Source of the DNA: JAHECQ01 sp047638695
GTDB lineage: Bacteria > Actinomycetota > Acidimicrobiia > Acidimicrobiales > SZUA-35
Length of the DNA stretch: 37,591 bases
Assembly (NCBI GenBank): GCA_047638695.1
Contig: JBLINY010000036.1
Location: forward strand, 1 to 37,591
Reading direction: 5' to 3'
Part shown: positions 7,968-16,036 of the stretch, one piece after another
Numbering within the stretch: the first letter of the stretch is position 1
Layout: every line of letters starts with the position of its first letter
The notes under the pieces: model-generated
The model's input: only the letters and a program-made list of their open reading frames with translations
Database searches by the model: none
Told to the model about the DNA's origin: nothing
Position numbers and translations under genes: made by a program

Positions 7968-8456
7968 ATGACTGACCCTTCTGCCATCTACCGGATCATT
8001 CTGCTGCTTCACATCGTCGCCGCTGTGGTCGGATTCGGAGGGGTCATTGCCCACGGCGCCTACAACGCCAAAGCATTCCGCTCAGCGGCCGGTGAGGCCG
8101 CCGTGCTGTTCCGGACAACGAAGGCTGTCACCAACCTCGCTCACTACGCGATCTACGCCCTCTTTGTGCTCGGCATCATCCTGGTCTCGCTTAGCGATGG
8201 GCAGATTTCGTTCGGTGACCCATGGATCTCGGCATCGTTCATTATCTGGATCGCACTCGTCGGAGTCGCCCACGGTCTCGTGCGACCAGCCGTGCAGGCT
8301 CTGCTGGAACGCTCCGAGGCACTGAGTGAATCCACTTCGCTGACCACCGATTCCGACGCAACAGCGGCAGCCAAGAAGCTCGCGCTGGGCGAGGGCCTCA
8401 CCCAGCTTCTGCTCACTGTGGCACTCGTGATGATGGTGTGGCAGTTCGGCGGCTAG
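7968..8456 (+). CDS. DUF2269-like integral membrane protein, 162 aa
   Basis: This small protein has about four membrane helices. The first is IYRIILLLHIVAAVVGFGGV, with GAYNAKAFRSA after it; the second is YAIYALFVLGIILVSLS, the third ASFIIWIALVGVAHGLV, and the last LLLTVALVMMVWQFGG. A polar loop (SEALSESTSLTTDSDATAAA) precedes the final helix. The layout resembles the DUF2269 family of predicted membrane proteins, whose role is unknown. ATG 7968 is chosen over an upstream GTG in the same frame because the -10-like TACCGT ends 7 nt before it and the mature membrane protein starts there. It is divergent from the gene at 7944. Confidence 0.82.
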   Translation: MTDPSAIYRIILLLHIVAAVVGFGGVIAHGAYNAKAFRSAAGEAAVLFRTTKAVTNLAHYAIYALFVLGIILVSLSDGQISFGDPWISASFIIWIALVGVAHGLVRPAVQALLERSEALSESTSLTTDSDATAAAKKLALGEGLTQLLLTVALVMMVWQFGG

Positions 8457-8701
8457 TCGGGAACTTCCTGCGCCAACCATGAGCTAGCACCTGACCTGGT
8501 CTTCTCGAGAGTTTGCCCTTGTTCATGCGCCGACGGCACCACGGACGAAACATCGGCGAGCGGTCGGTCGACCATGAATCGAACTCGGCTGGAGAGGGAG
8601 CGCGGTGAAGCATCGAGGAGCACATCAAGACGCTCTCGAGAACGATGCAGGCCTGGCCGAACTCGCAGCTGCTAGGCAGCGCTTAAACAACTGGGCCCGA
8701 C
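8457..8701. other. intergenic region with paired TTCTCGAGAG sites
   Basis: No convincing gene is seen in these 245 bases. A 10-mer TTCTCGAGAG occurs at 8502-8511 and again, inverted, at 8633-8642. GGTCGACC (8566-8573) is a palindrome between them. Short open frames here lack coding character. Confidence 0.4.
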
Positions 8702-10342
8702 TTAGGCGGTGCGCAGCGCATAGATCATGGTGTCCGACAGCGCCTGCCAGCTGGCCTCGATGATGTTCTCGCTTACACCAATAGTGGTCCATCGCCTATC
8801 GCCAGCCGCGGCGTCGATCAACACCCGGGTAATGGCGCCAGTTCCGAGCGACGAGTCGAGGATTCGAACCTTGTAGTCGGTCAGCTTGACGTGATCGAGC
8901 TGCGGAAACCGGCCACCGACAGCCGAGCGGAACGCGGCGTCGAGGGAGTTCACCGGTCCATTTCCCTCACCGGTTGCCACCACCCGCTCGTCATCGAAAA
9001 AGATCTTGATCGTGGCCTCAGTGTCGACTCCGTCGTAGTGACCGAGTGGATTCATCTCGAGCGCTGTCTTCTGGCCCGGACGGTGTTCGACCGTGACCCG
9101 GTACGACTCGAGAGAGAAGTAGGTGTTGCGCCACCCCGTGGCGCGGAGCATCAGAAGCTCCAGCGAGGCGTCGGCCGCTTCGAAGTGATAGCCGACGTGC
9201 TCAAGTTCTTTCAGCTCGTCGAGCACGGCCGCCATCTGAGCGCCGTCGAGTTCGAGGCCCAATTCCTTTGCCTTGAGCTCGATGGTGGCCCGACCAGACA
9301 AGTCGGAGACGAGGAATCGAGTGCCGTTGCCGACTGCAGCCGGATCGATGTGCTCGTACGCGTCGGGCCGGCGAGCAATCGCCGATGTGTGAAGGCCGGC
9401 CTTGTGGGCGAATGCTGATCGGCCAACGTAGGGAAGGGCATCGTTTGGAGGAAGATTGACCAGTTCCGCCACATGGTGACTGACACCGGTCAGACGTTCG
9501 AGCGCCCCATCAGGCAGGGTGCGAATTCCCATCTTGAGCGAGAGATTCGGAACGAACGTGGTGAGATCACAGTTCCCGGTTCGTTCGCCGTATCCGTTAA
9601 TCGTCCCCTGCACGTGCGTGGCTCCGGCCCGGACCCCGGCGATGGCGTTCGCCACGGCACATCCGGTGTCGTTCTGGGTGTGCATCCCGACAACCATCTC
9701 GGGAAACATCTCGACAACGACACGAGTTGCCGACTCGACGTCGTGGGGCAGAGATCCGCCATTCGTGTCGCACAACACGAGGGTCTCAGCACCGGCAACA
9801 GCCGCCGCCTCGACGGCTCGTAACGTGAACTCGGGATTCCGCTTGTAGCCGTCGAAGAAGTGCTCGAAGTCAACGAACACCCTGCGACCGTTGGCCACCA
9901 GATACTCGACCGAGTCAGCGATCATCGCCACCGCTTCATCAAGCGTGGTTCGAAGCGCCTCGATGACGTGATAGTCCCAGCTTTTGGCCACGATGCAACA
10001 GATCAGCGTGTTGGCTTCGATCAAGTTGGCAAGAGTGGGGTCATCGTCGACTTTGCCCTTCGGCCGGCGAGTCGAGCCGAACGCCACCAGCTCTGAGACG
10101 CCAAGGTCGAGTTCGCCTGCCGCCGCACGGCGGAAGAACTCATCATCGCGAGGATTGGAACCGGGCCAGCCCCCCTCGATGTAGTGCACTCCGAGAAGAT
10201 CGAGCTGGTGGGCGATCTTCAGTTTGTCGTCTGCCGTTAGGGCGATCCCCTCGAACTGAGAGCCGTCGCGAAGGGTTGTATCAAAGATGTCGACTGACTC
10301 AGGCCAGCTGGGATCGTGCCGAGCGCTCCGCGAGATTTCCAT
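8702..10342 (-). CDS. cimA: citramalate synthase (CimA family)
   Basis: This 546-residue enzyme condenses pyruvate and acetyl-CoA to citramalate, the first step of the threonine-independent route to isoleucine. The TIM-barrel part has DIFDTTLRDGSQFEGIALTA (metal and substrate motif), YIEGGWPGSNPRDDEFF and HTQNDTGCAVANAIAGVRAG. It also has GTINGYGERTGNCDL, which carries metal and catalytic residues. The C-terminal LeuA-type regulatory domain is complete. The GWPGSNP variant and the overall length favour CimA over 2-isopropylmalate synthase or homocitrate synthase. It starts 5 nt after the ilvE stop in the operon leuB-ilvE-cimA. The ribosome site is weak, so translation may be coupled. Substrate choice is inferred from family resemblance. 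Confidence 0.92.
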   Translation of the reverse strand: MEISRSARHDPSWPESVDIFDTTLRDGSQFEGIALTADDKLKIAHQLDLLGVHYIEGGWPGSNPRDDEFFRRAAAGELDLGVSELVAFGSTRRPKGKVDDDPTLANLIEANTLICCIVAKSWDYHVIEALRTTLDEAVAMIADSVEYLVANGRRVFVDFEHFFDGYKRNPEFTLRAVEAAAVAGAETLVLCDTNGGSLPHDVESATRVVVEMFPEMVVGMHTQNDTGCAVANAIAGVRAGATHVQGTINGYGERTGNCDLTTFVPNLSLKMGIRTLPDGALERLTGVSHHVAELVNLPPNDALPYVGRSAFAHKAGLHTSAIARRPDAYEHIDPAAVGNGTRFLVSDLSGRATIELKAKELGLELDGAQMAAVLDELKELEHVGYHFEAADASLELLMLRATGWRNTYFSLESYRVTVEHRPGQKTALEMNPLGHYDGVDTEATIKIFFDDERVVATGEGNGPVNSLDAAFRSAVGGRFPQLDHVKLTDYKVRILDSSLGTGAITRVLIDAAAGDRRWTTIGVSENIIEASWQALSDTMIYALRTA

Positions 10343-10347
10343 CCGGA

Positions 10348-11370
10348 TCAGCCAGCTACCGGTGAAAGCCAGCCGTGGTTGTCTGGGGCGGCACCAATGA
10401 GCAGGTCGGTGAGCGCTTGGCGGATGCGAAGGGTATTCGAACCGGGCTGGCCATCACCGACCGTGATTCTCGGGCCATCTGACAAGACGACCGTGCCAAC
10501 GGGCGCAATCACTGCTGCTGTACCGGAGAGAAAGAGCTCGCCTCGCTGACACCAGTCGGCCAGCTCGGCGGTGGTCATCGGGCGTTCTTCAATGGCATAG
10601 CCAAGATCGGCCGCCAGAGCGAGCACCGAGTCGCGGGTAACACCGTGCAAGAAGGACTCATCGAGTTGTCGAGTAATCACTCGCTCGTCGTCGACTGCGA
10701 AAAAGTTGGATGCACCCGTCTCGGTCACATCATCACCGGTGGCGAACAAGACCTGATCGGCGCCGTGCGCCGCTTTGGCATCAAGGGTTGGACCCAGCGC
10801 CATCACGTAGTTGGCACCACTCTTGACCATGCCGAATTGTGGTGTGGTTCGGGGCGTGACCGTGTCGACGAAGATCGTGAGCGGGCGAATGCCTCCGGCA
10901 AAGTAGTCGCCAACGGGCGAACAGATCACATACAACAGGCCGGTGTCGCTGGGCGCGGCCGCAGCGCCAATGTTCGGCGACGTCCCAATGAACGTCGGTC
11001 GGATGTAGAGCGAACCGGGAGCTTCGGGTGTGAACGACGCGTTCGCCTCGACCGCATCAACGATCAGCGTCCGGATCAGCTCGGGATCAGGGGCCGGCAT
11101 CCGGAGCTTGCCGATGCTCTGGACCATACGGGCGACGTGATCGTCGAGCCGGAAGATAGCAAGGCTGCCGTCAGACTGACGGTGGGCCTTGAGACCCTCG
11201 AAACAAGAACTGCCGTAGTGCAAGGCATGCGTGCCGGGATGAAGCGAGAAGTTCTCGAATGCCTGGGCGTGCCCCGGGTAGTCGTAGGAACCGTCGGCCA
11301 GGGCTGCGATCGTCATCTTGTCGCCAAAAAGCGAACCGAATGGTGCTGAGAACGGATCTTGATCGGTCAT
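10348..11370 (-). CDS. ilvE: branched-chain amino acid aminotransferase
   Basis: This 340-residue fold-type IV PLP enzyme performs the last step of Ile, Leu and Val synthesis. Visible motifs are ALHYGSSCFEGLKAHRQSDG, IRPTFIGTSPNIG, MVKSGANYV with the PLP lysine, and TETGASNFFAVDD. LDESFLHGVTRDSVLALA and GELFLSGTAAVIAPVG follow. These match the class of about 340-360 residues. The reading frame stays open far upstream, but the start at 11370 has an excellent AAGGAG 4 nt away and matches family N-termini. It lies 11 nt behind leuB and 5 nt before cimA, so it is in one operon with both. Confidence 0.95.
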   Translation of the reverse strand: MTDQDPFSAPFGSLFGDKMTIAALADGSYDYPGHAQAFENFSLHPGTHALHYGSSCFEGLKAHRQSDGSLAIFRLDDHVARMVQSIGKLRMPAPDPELIRTLIVDAVEANASFTPEAPGSLYIRPTFIGTSPNIGAAAAPSDTGLLYVICSPVGDYFAGGIRPLTIFVDTVTPRTTPQFGMVKSGANYVMALGPTLDAKAAHGADQVLFATGDDVTETGASNFFAVDDERVITRQLDESFLHGVTRDSVLALAADLGYAIEERPMTTAELADWCQRGELFLSGTAAVIAPVGTVVLSDGPRITVGDGQPGSNTLRIRQALTDLLIGAAPDNHGWLSPVAG

Positions 11371-11381
11371 GGTGCTCCTTC

Positions 11382-12356
11382 TCAGACCAGTGCGGCGACG
11401 GCGTCGCCGATCTCGTTCGTCGACCCTGTCACTTCCTCGCACGCTTTGCACGCAGCAATGATCTTGGCGGCCGCTTCGGCCTCGCCAAGGAAGTCGAGCA
11501 TCATGGCGCCCGAGTGAATCGCTGCGATCGGATTGGCCTTCTGCTGACCGGCGATGTCGGGGGCAGATCCGTGAACCGGCTCGAACATTGACGGGCCGGT
11601 GCGAGCCGGGTTGAGGTTGGCCGAGGCAGCCAGGCCGATGCCACCAGACACCGCGCCACCCAAATCGGTAAGAATGTCGCCGAACAGGTTGTCGGTGACT
11701 ACCACGTCGTAGCGCTGCGGATCCTGCACGAAGTAGATGCACGCTGCGTCAACGTGGTTGTAAGCCGTTTCGACCCCCGGATATTCGGTTGCGACCTCGT
11801 TGAAGGTTCGCTCCCAAAGGTCACCCGAAAAGGTCAGAACATTCGTTTTGTGCACGAGGGTGAGGTGGTTGTTGCGTTGCGTCGCAAGCTCGAATCCGTA
11901 GCGGATTGCCCGTTCGGCTCCCTTTCGGGTGTTCACCGAACCCTGCGTAGCAATCTCGAATTCGGTGCCCTTCCGCAGGAATCCACCTTCGCCGGCATAG
12001 GCGCCTTCGGTGTTCTCGCGAATAACCACGAAATCGTGCGAACCCTCAACATGGAACGGACGCAGGTTGATGTACAGATCGAGGTCGAAGCGCATCTTCA
12101 GCAGAAGCCCTCGTTCAATAACGCCAGGTGGCACGCCCGGCGTACCGACTGCACCAAGATAGATCGCGTCAAAGCCGCGCCACTCGTCGAGAACTTCTTC
12201 GGTCAGGACGGTGCCATCCTCGAGAAACCGACTGCCACCAAGGTGATAATCGGTTGTGTCGAGTGCAACGCCCGCGGCATTGATCACCTTGAGACCCTGC
12301 TCGATGACTTCAGGGCCGATGCCGTCTCCCCCGACGATCGCTATCTTGTAACTCAC
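11382..12356 (-). CDS. leuB: 3-isopropylmalate dehydrogenase
   Basis: This 324-residue NAD-dependent oxidative decarboxylase acts on 3-isopropylmalate (leucine) and also on the methylmalate made from citramalate (isoleucine). It has IAIVGGDGIGPEVI at the N-terminus, LLLKMRFDLDLYINLRP and VIRENTEGAYAGEGG. It also has TDNLFGDILTDLGGAVSGGI (metal-binding aspartates) and FEPVHGSAPDIAGQ (NAD site). The GTG at 12356 is chosen because GGGAGG (12366-12361) lies 4 nt before it; the in-frame GTG at 12368 lacks one. It is the first gene of the leuB-ilvE-cimA operon. leuC and leuD lie nearby on the other strand. Tartrate or homoisocitrate dehydrogenases are close relatives, but the context favours LeuB. 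Confidence 0.93.
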   Translation of the reverse strand: MSYKIAIVGGDGIGPEVIEQGLKVINAAGVALDTTDYHLGGSRFLEDGTVLTEEVLDEWRGFDAIYLGAVGTPGVPPGVIERGLLLKMRFDLDLYINLRPFHVEGSHDFVVIRENTEGAYAGEGGFLRKGTEFEIATQGSVNTRKGAERAIRYGFELATQRNNHLTLVHKTNVLTFSGDLWERTFNEVATEYPGVETAYNHVDAACIYFVQDPQRYDVVVTDNLFGDILTDLGGAVSGGIGLAASANLNPARTGPSMFEPVHGSAPDIAGQQKANPIAAIHSGAMMLDFLGEAEAAAKIIAACKACEEVTGSTNEIGDAVAALV

Positions 12357-12385
12357 TGGGCCTCCCACAGGCGACTGACGTCTTA

Positions 12386-12400
12386 TCTCCGAAGCGGAGA
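12386..12400. other. small perfect hairpin in the leuB 5' region
   Basis: TCTCCG-AAG-CGGAGA can fold with six pairs, 29-43 nt upstream of the leuB GTG. It may be part of the 5' UTR or an operator. I see no leader peptide rich in branched-chain codons nearby, so classical attenuation is not supported. Confidence 0.3.
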
Positions 12401-12472
12401 GCTTACCGCGCTCAAGTCCTACCGGAATCTGGTCGAAGTCTGATCAGTACAACGCCACATGCGACGACTCGT

Positions 12473-12501
12473 TTGACCCGGACGTACGGCGACCACACTC
12501 T
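12473..12501 (+). promoter_or_regulatory. possible promoter for the gene at 12529
   Basis: TTGACC (12473-12478) is followed by 17 nt and then CACTCT (12496-12501), a fair match to a -35/-10 pair. It stands 27 nt before the ATG at 12529, in the divergent gap with leuB. Confidence 0.4.
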
Positions 12502-12528
12502 ACAGACCGCAGATTCGAGGATTCCCAA

Positions 12529-13065
12529 ATGGAAACCAAAACACCCTTCGACTTCAGCGTTCGAAACGCGCCAGAAACGTGGCTCGAGGCCGCCGTTGAG
12601 GCACCCGAGGGCGACGATCTGCCCCTCCATCGCAAGCGCATGGTTGGGCGGCTGCCAGCCCGCTACGAGATCGACACGCTTACGGCTTGCATTGCCGCCT
12701 TGGCCATCTCGATATCCATCGGCGCTTCGTGGTACCTGTTCGAGACCAGAAATGCGTTGAATACACCGTGGATTTCGGTAGTACTCGGTGTCTTCATCGC
12801 TGTTGCCGTGCGGTTGGGAGCTGGCCCCGATCTTCCCGAAGTTCGCGCCACTATGTCGGTCATCTTCTACCTCGGAACGATTCTGCTGGTTTCCTACATG
12901 ATCGAACGGACACAGTTCATACAGATCTACGGATCGAGTGCAGCAATAGCGGGTGGTGAACGGGGGCTTGTACGAGATCGCCTGACTCAACCGGAGACGG
13001 TGGTGGCGTGGGGGCTAGGTCTATTGGCCGCCACCCAATTGAGCTACCTCCTTCGCAAGCGCTAG
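12529..13065 (+). CDS. hypothetical membrane protein, 178 aa
   Basis: I do not recognise a family. An N-terminal soluble stretch of about 45 residues (VRNAPETWLEAAVEAPEGDD, then LPLHRKRMVGRLPARYEID) is followed by three or four hydrophobic helices. These are LTACIAALAISISIGASWYL, ISVVLGVFIAVAVRLG, MSVIFYLGTILLVSYMI and VVAWGLGLLAATQLSYLL. The protein ends with RKR. The ATG has only a distant GAGG. It is 29 nt upstream of greA and may be co-transcribed with it. No catalytic motif is visible. Confidence 0.75.
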   Translation: METKTPFDFSVRNAPETWLEAAVEAPEGDDLPLHRKRMVGRLPARYEIDTLTACIAALAISISIGASWYLFETRNALNTPWISVVLGVFIAVAVRLGAGPDLPEVRATMSVIFYLGTILLVSYMIERTQFIQIYGSSAAIAGGERGLVRDRLTQPETVVAWGLGLLAATQLSYLLRKR

Positions 13066-13081
13066 CGAGGCCGTGGGGCGC

Positions 13082-13087
13082 TAACCT
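13082..13087 (+). promoter_or_regulatory. -10 box for leaderless greA
   Basis: TAACCT ends 7 nt before the greA ATG at 13095, and no Shine-Dalgarno sequence is present. This suggests that greA has its own leaderless promoter. Confidence 0.45.
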
Positions 13088-13094
13088 CGCCCAA

Positions 13095-13565
13095 ATGGCA
13101 GACCGTCAGAAGCTCTCACAGGACGCCTTCAACCGACTCAGGGCCGAGCACGACGATCTAACGACACGCGGTCGGATCGAGATTGCCAAGAAGATCGAGA
13201 CGGCACGCGAACTCGGCGACCTCTCGGAAAACGGCGACTATCACGCAGCCAAAGAAGAACAGGGCAAGATGGAAGGCCGGATCATCCATCTGGCTGCCTT
13301 GATCCTTGATGTTGAGATCGTCGACAGCGAGGGCTCAACTGACGTGGTCCGAGAGGGCTGCATCGTGTCGATCCAGTACGGGGGTGAAGACGAGATCGAG
13401 CAATATCTCATTGGATCTATCGAGGAACGGCGCGATGGCGTCACCGTAATGTCGCCCGGATCGCCCATGGGCAAAGCGCTGCTGGGCGCCAAGCTGGGTG
13501 AAACCGTGAAATACGAGGCCCCCGGAGGCCTGCTCGCAGTGTCGGTGGTCGCTCTGGACTTCTAG
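13095..13565 (+). CDS. greA: transcription elongation factor GreA
   Basis: This 156-residue factor enters the RNA polymerase secondary channel and stimulates cleavage of backtracked RNA. The N-terminal coiled coil has the acidic tip GDLSENGDYHAAKEEQ; its Asp and Glu hold the catalytic Mg. The C-terminal FKBP-like domain includes GSIEERRDGVTVMSPGSPMG and KALLGAKLGETVKYEAPGG. Length is normal for GreA. ATG 13095 gives the family's usual N-terminus, and TAACCT 7 nt upstream suggests a leaderless mRNA. leuC follows 11 nt after the stop. Confidence 0.96.
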   Translation: MADRQKLSQDAFNRLRAEHDDLTTRGRIEIAKKIETARELGDLSENGDYHAAKEEQGKMEGRIIHLAALILDVEIVDSEGSTDVVREGCIVSIQYGGEDEIEQYLIGSIEERRDGVTVMSPGSPMGKALLGAKLGETVKYEAPGGLLAVSVVALDF

Positions 13566-13568
13566 GCT
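13563..13568 (+). promoter_or_regulatory. -10 box for leuC, nested in the greA stop
   Basis: TAGGCT ends 8 nt before the leuC ATG. Its TAG is the greA stop codon. leuC has no ribosome site, so this may be an internal leaderless promoter. Coupled translation after greA is the alternative. Confidence 0.4.
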
Positions 13569-13576
13569 GCCCAACA

Positions 13577-15067
13577 ATGTCTGAGTCAGCGCTCCCCCCA
13601 TCAGCACGTCCCTCCGCAAACCGGCCCTCGGCACAACCTCGCACTCTGGCCGACAAGCTCTGGGACCGTCACCTGGTTCACGCCGGTGCCGGCAGCGACC
13701 CCGATTTGTTGTATATCGATCTGCATCTCGTCCACGAGGTCACCTCGCCCCAGGCCTTCGACGGCCTCAGACTCGCTGGTCGTCAGGTACGACGACCCGA
13801 TCTGACGGTTGCGACCGAAGACCACAACGTTCCCACAGAGAACATCGATCAACCCATCGCTGACCCTGTCAGCGCCAAGCAGATCGAAACCATGCGAACG
13901 AACGCCGACGAGTTCGGCATCACCCTCCACCCAATGGGCTCGCCGCTCCAGGGCATCGTGCACGTCATCGGCCCAGAGCAGGGACTCACCCAGCCGGGGA
14001 TGACCGTCGTCTGTGGCGACTCGCACACCGCGACCCACGGCGCCTTTGGGGCCCTGGCCTTCGGCATCGGCACCAGCGAGGTCGAGCATGTATTGGCCAC
14101 CCAGACGCTGCCCCAGACCCGACCCAAAACCATGGCCATCACCGTCGACGGCACGCTACAACCGGGAGTGACGGCGAAAGATCTGATTCTGGCCATCATT
14201 GGCCACATCGGAACAGGCGGAGGCATCGGCCACGTCATCGAGTATCGAGGCGAAGCCATCACTTCACTGTCGATGGAGGGCCGGATGACGGTCTGCAACA
14301 TGTCAATCGAGGCTGGCGCGAAAGCCGGCATGATCGCCCCGGACGACACAACATTTGAGTATCTGAAGGGTCTCGCCCACGCACCCGAGGGCGACGCGTG
14401 GGATCAGGCGCTACGCGAGTGGCGGCAGCTGCCAACGGACGACGATGCGACCTTCGACGCTGAAGTGGTGATCGACGGTTCGGCTATCGAGCCTCACATG
14501 ACATGGGGCACCAACCCCGGTCAGGTTGCTCCGATCTCGGGACGAGTGCCGGATCCTTCACAATTCGACGGTCCCAACGCCCAGGACGCCGCTCGCCGGG
14601 CACTCGAATACATGGGCCTCACCGCCAATACGCCGTTCAGCGAGATCAAGGTCGACACGGTCTTCATCGGCTCCTGCACCAACAGCCGCATCGAGGATCT
14701 ACGAGCCGCCGCCGCCGTCGCCGAGGGCAACCAGGTAGCAAGCGGTGTCCGCACTCTTGTGGTTCCCGGCTCATTTGCGGTGAAAAACCAAGCCGAGGCC
14801 GAGGGCCTTCACGACATCTTTATCGCCGCCGGGTTCGACTGGCGCCAGCCAGGGTGTTCGATGTGCCTTGCCATGAACCCCGACAAGTTGCAGCCGGGCG
14901 AGCGATCAGCGTCCACGAGCAACCGCAATTTCGAGGGCCGGCAGGGCCGAGGCGGGCGCACCCACCTCGTCTCGCCTGAAGTCGCGGCCGCCACGGCCAT
15001 CGCCGGACATTTCGCCACCCCAGCAGATCTAACTCCCAAAGAGACAAATGGAGCATCCGCATCATGA
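13577..15067 (+). CDS. leuC: 3-isopropylmalate dehydratase, large subunit
   Basis: This 496-residue aconitase-family subunit with LeuD isomerises 2-isopropylmalate to 3-isopropylmalate; the same enzyme can isomerise citramalate. Motifs are VTSPQAFDGLRLAGRQVRRP, VCGDSHTATHGAFGALAFGI, FIGSCTNSRIEDL (first [4Fe-4S] cysteine) and GCSMCLAMNPDKL (the other two). Length is close to the family norm with a slightly extended N-terminus (PPSARPSANRPSAQPR), so the true start could be a little downstream. Its stop overlaps the leuD start (ATGA), as is usual for this pair. Confidence 0.97.
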   Translation: MSESALPPSARPSANRPSAQPRTLADKLWDRHLVHAGAGSDPDLLYIDLHLVHEVTSPQAFDGLRLAGRQVRRPDLTVATEDHNVPTENIDQPIADPVSAKQIETMRTNADEFGITLHPMGSPLQGIVHVIGPEQGLTQPGMTVVCGDSHTATHGAFGALAFGIGTSEVEHVLATQTLPQTRPKTMAITVDGTLQPGVTAKDLILAIIGHIGTGGGIGHVIEYRGEAITSLSMEGRMTVCNMSIEAGAKAGMIAPDDTTFEYLKGLAHAPEGDAWDQALREWRQLPTDDDATFDAEVVIDGSAIEPHMTWGTNPGQVAPISGRVPDPSQFDGPNAQDAARRALEYMGLTANTPFSEIKVDTVFIGSCTNSRIEDLRAAAAVAEGNQVASGVRTLVVPGSFAVKNQAEAEGLHDIFIAAGFDWRQPGCSMCLAMNPDKLQPGERSASTSNRNFEGRQGRGGRTHLVSPEVAAATAIAGHFATPADLTPKETNGASAS

Positions 15068-15657
15068 AGGCCGTACGAGTTGTCACCGGTCGAGCCGTCC
15101 CGCTCGACCGCTCAGACGTCGACACCGATCAGATCATTCCGTCCGACTGGCTCAAGCAGGTCGAGCGCACCGGGTTCGAGAAGGGCCTGTTCTCCGAGTG
15201 GCGAGACGAGCCAAGCTTCGTCCTGAACGACGAACGTTTCGCGGCGGCCAATATTCTCATCGCAGGCCCCAACTTCGGTGTCGGATCAAGCCGCGAGCAT
15301 GCCGTGTGGGCCATTCAGCAGTACGGCTTCGAGGCGGTCATCACCTCGCGTTTCGGCGACATCTTCCGCAACAACTCCACCAAGAACGGGCTCGTTCCTG
15401 TGGTGGTATCGACCCAGGTGGCAGAGCAGCTCTTGGCTGCGGTCGAGTCCAACCCTGAGCTCGAGATCACCATCGACGTCGAGCGACGTCAGCTCGAGGT
15501 TCCGGAACTCGACCTTGTGGTCGACTTCCCGCTCGATGACGCCACCCAAGAGCGCTTCCTCGAAGGTCTGGACGACATCAGCCTGAGCCTTCGCCACGTC
15601 GATGCAATCGGCGTATTTGAGTCGGCCCGTCCCGCCTGGCTACCGGCAACGAGCTAA
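15064..15657 (+). CDS. leuD: 3-isopropylmalate dehydratase, small subunit
   Basis: This 197-residue swivel-domain partner of LeuC carries RSDVDTDQIIPSDWLKQVER, GPNFGVGSSREHAVWAI (substrate-recognition loop) and SRFGDIFRNNSTKNGLVPV. Length is normal. The ATG lies inside the end of leuC (overlap of 4 nt), so the subunits are co-translated. The next gene is convergent 19 nt away. Confidence 0.97.
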   Translation: MKAVRVVTGRAVPLDRSDVDTDQIIPSDWLKQVERTGFEKGLFSEWRDEPSFVLNDERFAAANILIAGPNFGVGSSREHAVWAIQQYGFEAVITSRFGDIFRNNSTKNGLVPVVVSTQVAEQLLAAVESNPELEITIDVERRQLEVPELDLVVDFPLDDATQERFLEGLDDISLSLRHVDAIGVFESARPAWLPATS

Positions 15658-15676
15658 CGGCAGTCGGCTCAGCTCC

Positions 15677-15904
15677 TTATTCGGAGTGCTCGTCGTCCGC
15701 GCCGTCATCGGCATGGGAGTCGGCCTCATCGGATCCATGGGAGTCCGTCTCGACGGAGTGGGTCGTGTCAGCCGTGGCCGCATCGGTCGACATGGCAATG
15801 GCAATGCCGAGCCCGGCCAGCACGACGAGGGCAAAAGCCAGGCCAATGAACGCGGCGTACTTTGGTGCCGGTGACTCGGGTTCGGGAGCTGTGTGACCTG
15901 CCAT
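15677..15904 (-). CDS. small single-pass membrane protein with His/Asp/Glu-rich tail, 75 aa
   Basis: Residues 1-14 are polar (MAGHTAPEPESPAP). Residues 16-38 form one membrane helix (AAFIGLAFALVVLAGLGIAI). The rest is an acidic tail with four histidines (HSVETDSHGSDEADSHADDG, then ADDEHSE) that could bind metal ions (inference). TATCCT (15917-15912) lies 7 nt before the ATG and there is no ribosome site, so it is probably leaderless. Coding is supported by the clear membrane-protein pattern. Longer frames on the same strand lack such a pattern. Confidence 0.7.
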   Translation of the reverse strand: MAGHTAPEPESPAPKYAAFIGLAFALVVLAGLGIAIAMSTDAATADTTHSVETDSHGSDEADSHADDGADDEHSE

Positions 15905-15911
15905 GCTGCGG

Positions 15912-15917
15912 AGGATA
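15912..15917 (-). promoter_or_regulatory. -10 box of the small membrane protein gene
   Basis: TATCCT on the minus strand ends 7 nt before the ATG at 15904, in a spacing typical of leaderless actinobacterial genes. Confidence 0.45.
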
Positions 15918-16036
15918 CCCGGCGATGACGAACGCTGGAATATGACAATTGAGTAACACGGGAACTGACCATGCCGATGGGTTCGTCTGAACGTGCATCT
16001 ACAACCGGGCGTCTACTCAACTTCAGGAACCAAACC

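Noticed and set aside
8413..8628. Small minus-strand frame and a GTG-started plus-strand frame near 8605 in the 8457-8701 spacer
   Set aside because: The first is Arg/Ser-rich without pattern. The second has a GGAG but soon runs antisense into cimA and stops.
10645..11349. 234-codon plus-strand frame opposite ilvE
   Set aside because: It is a shadow of a conserved enzyme gene; no domain and no start signal.
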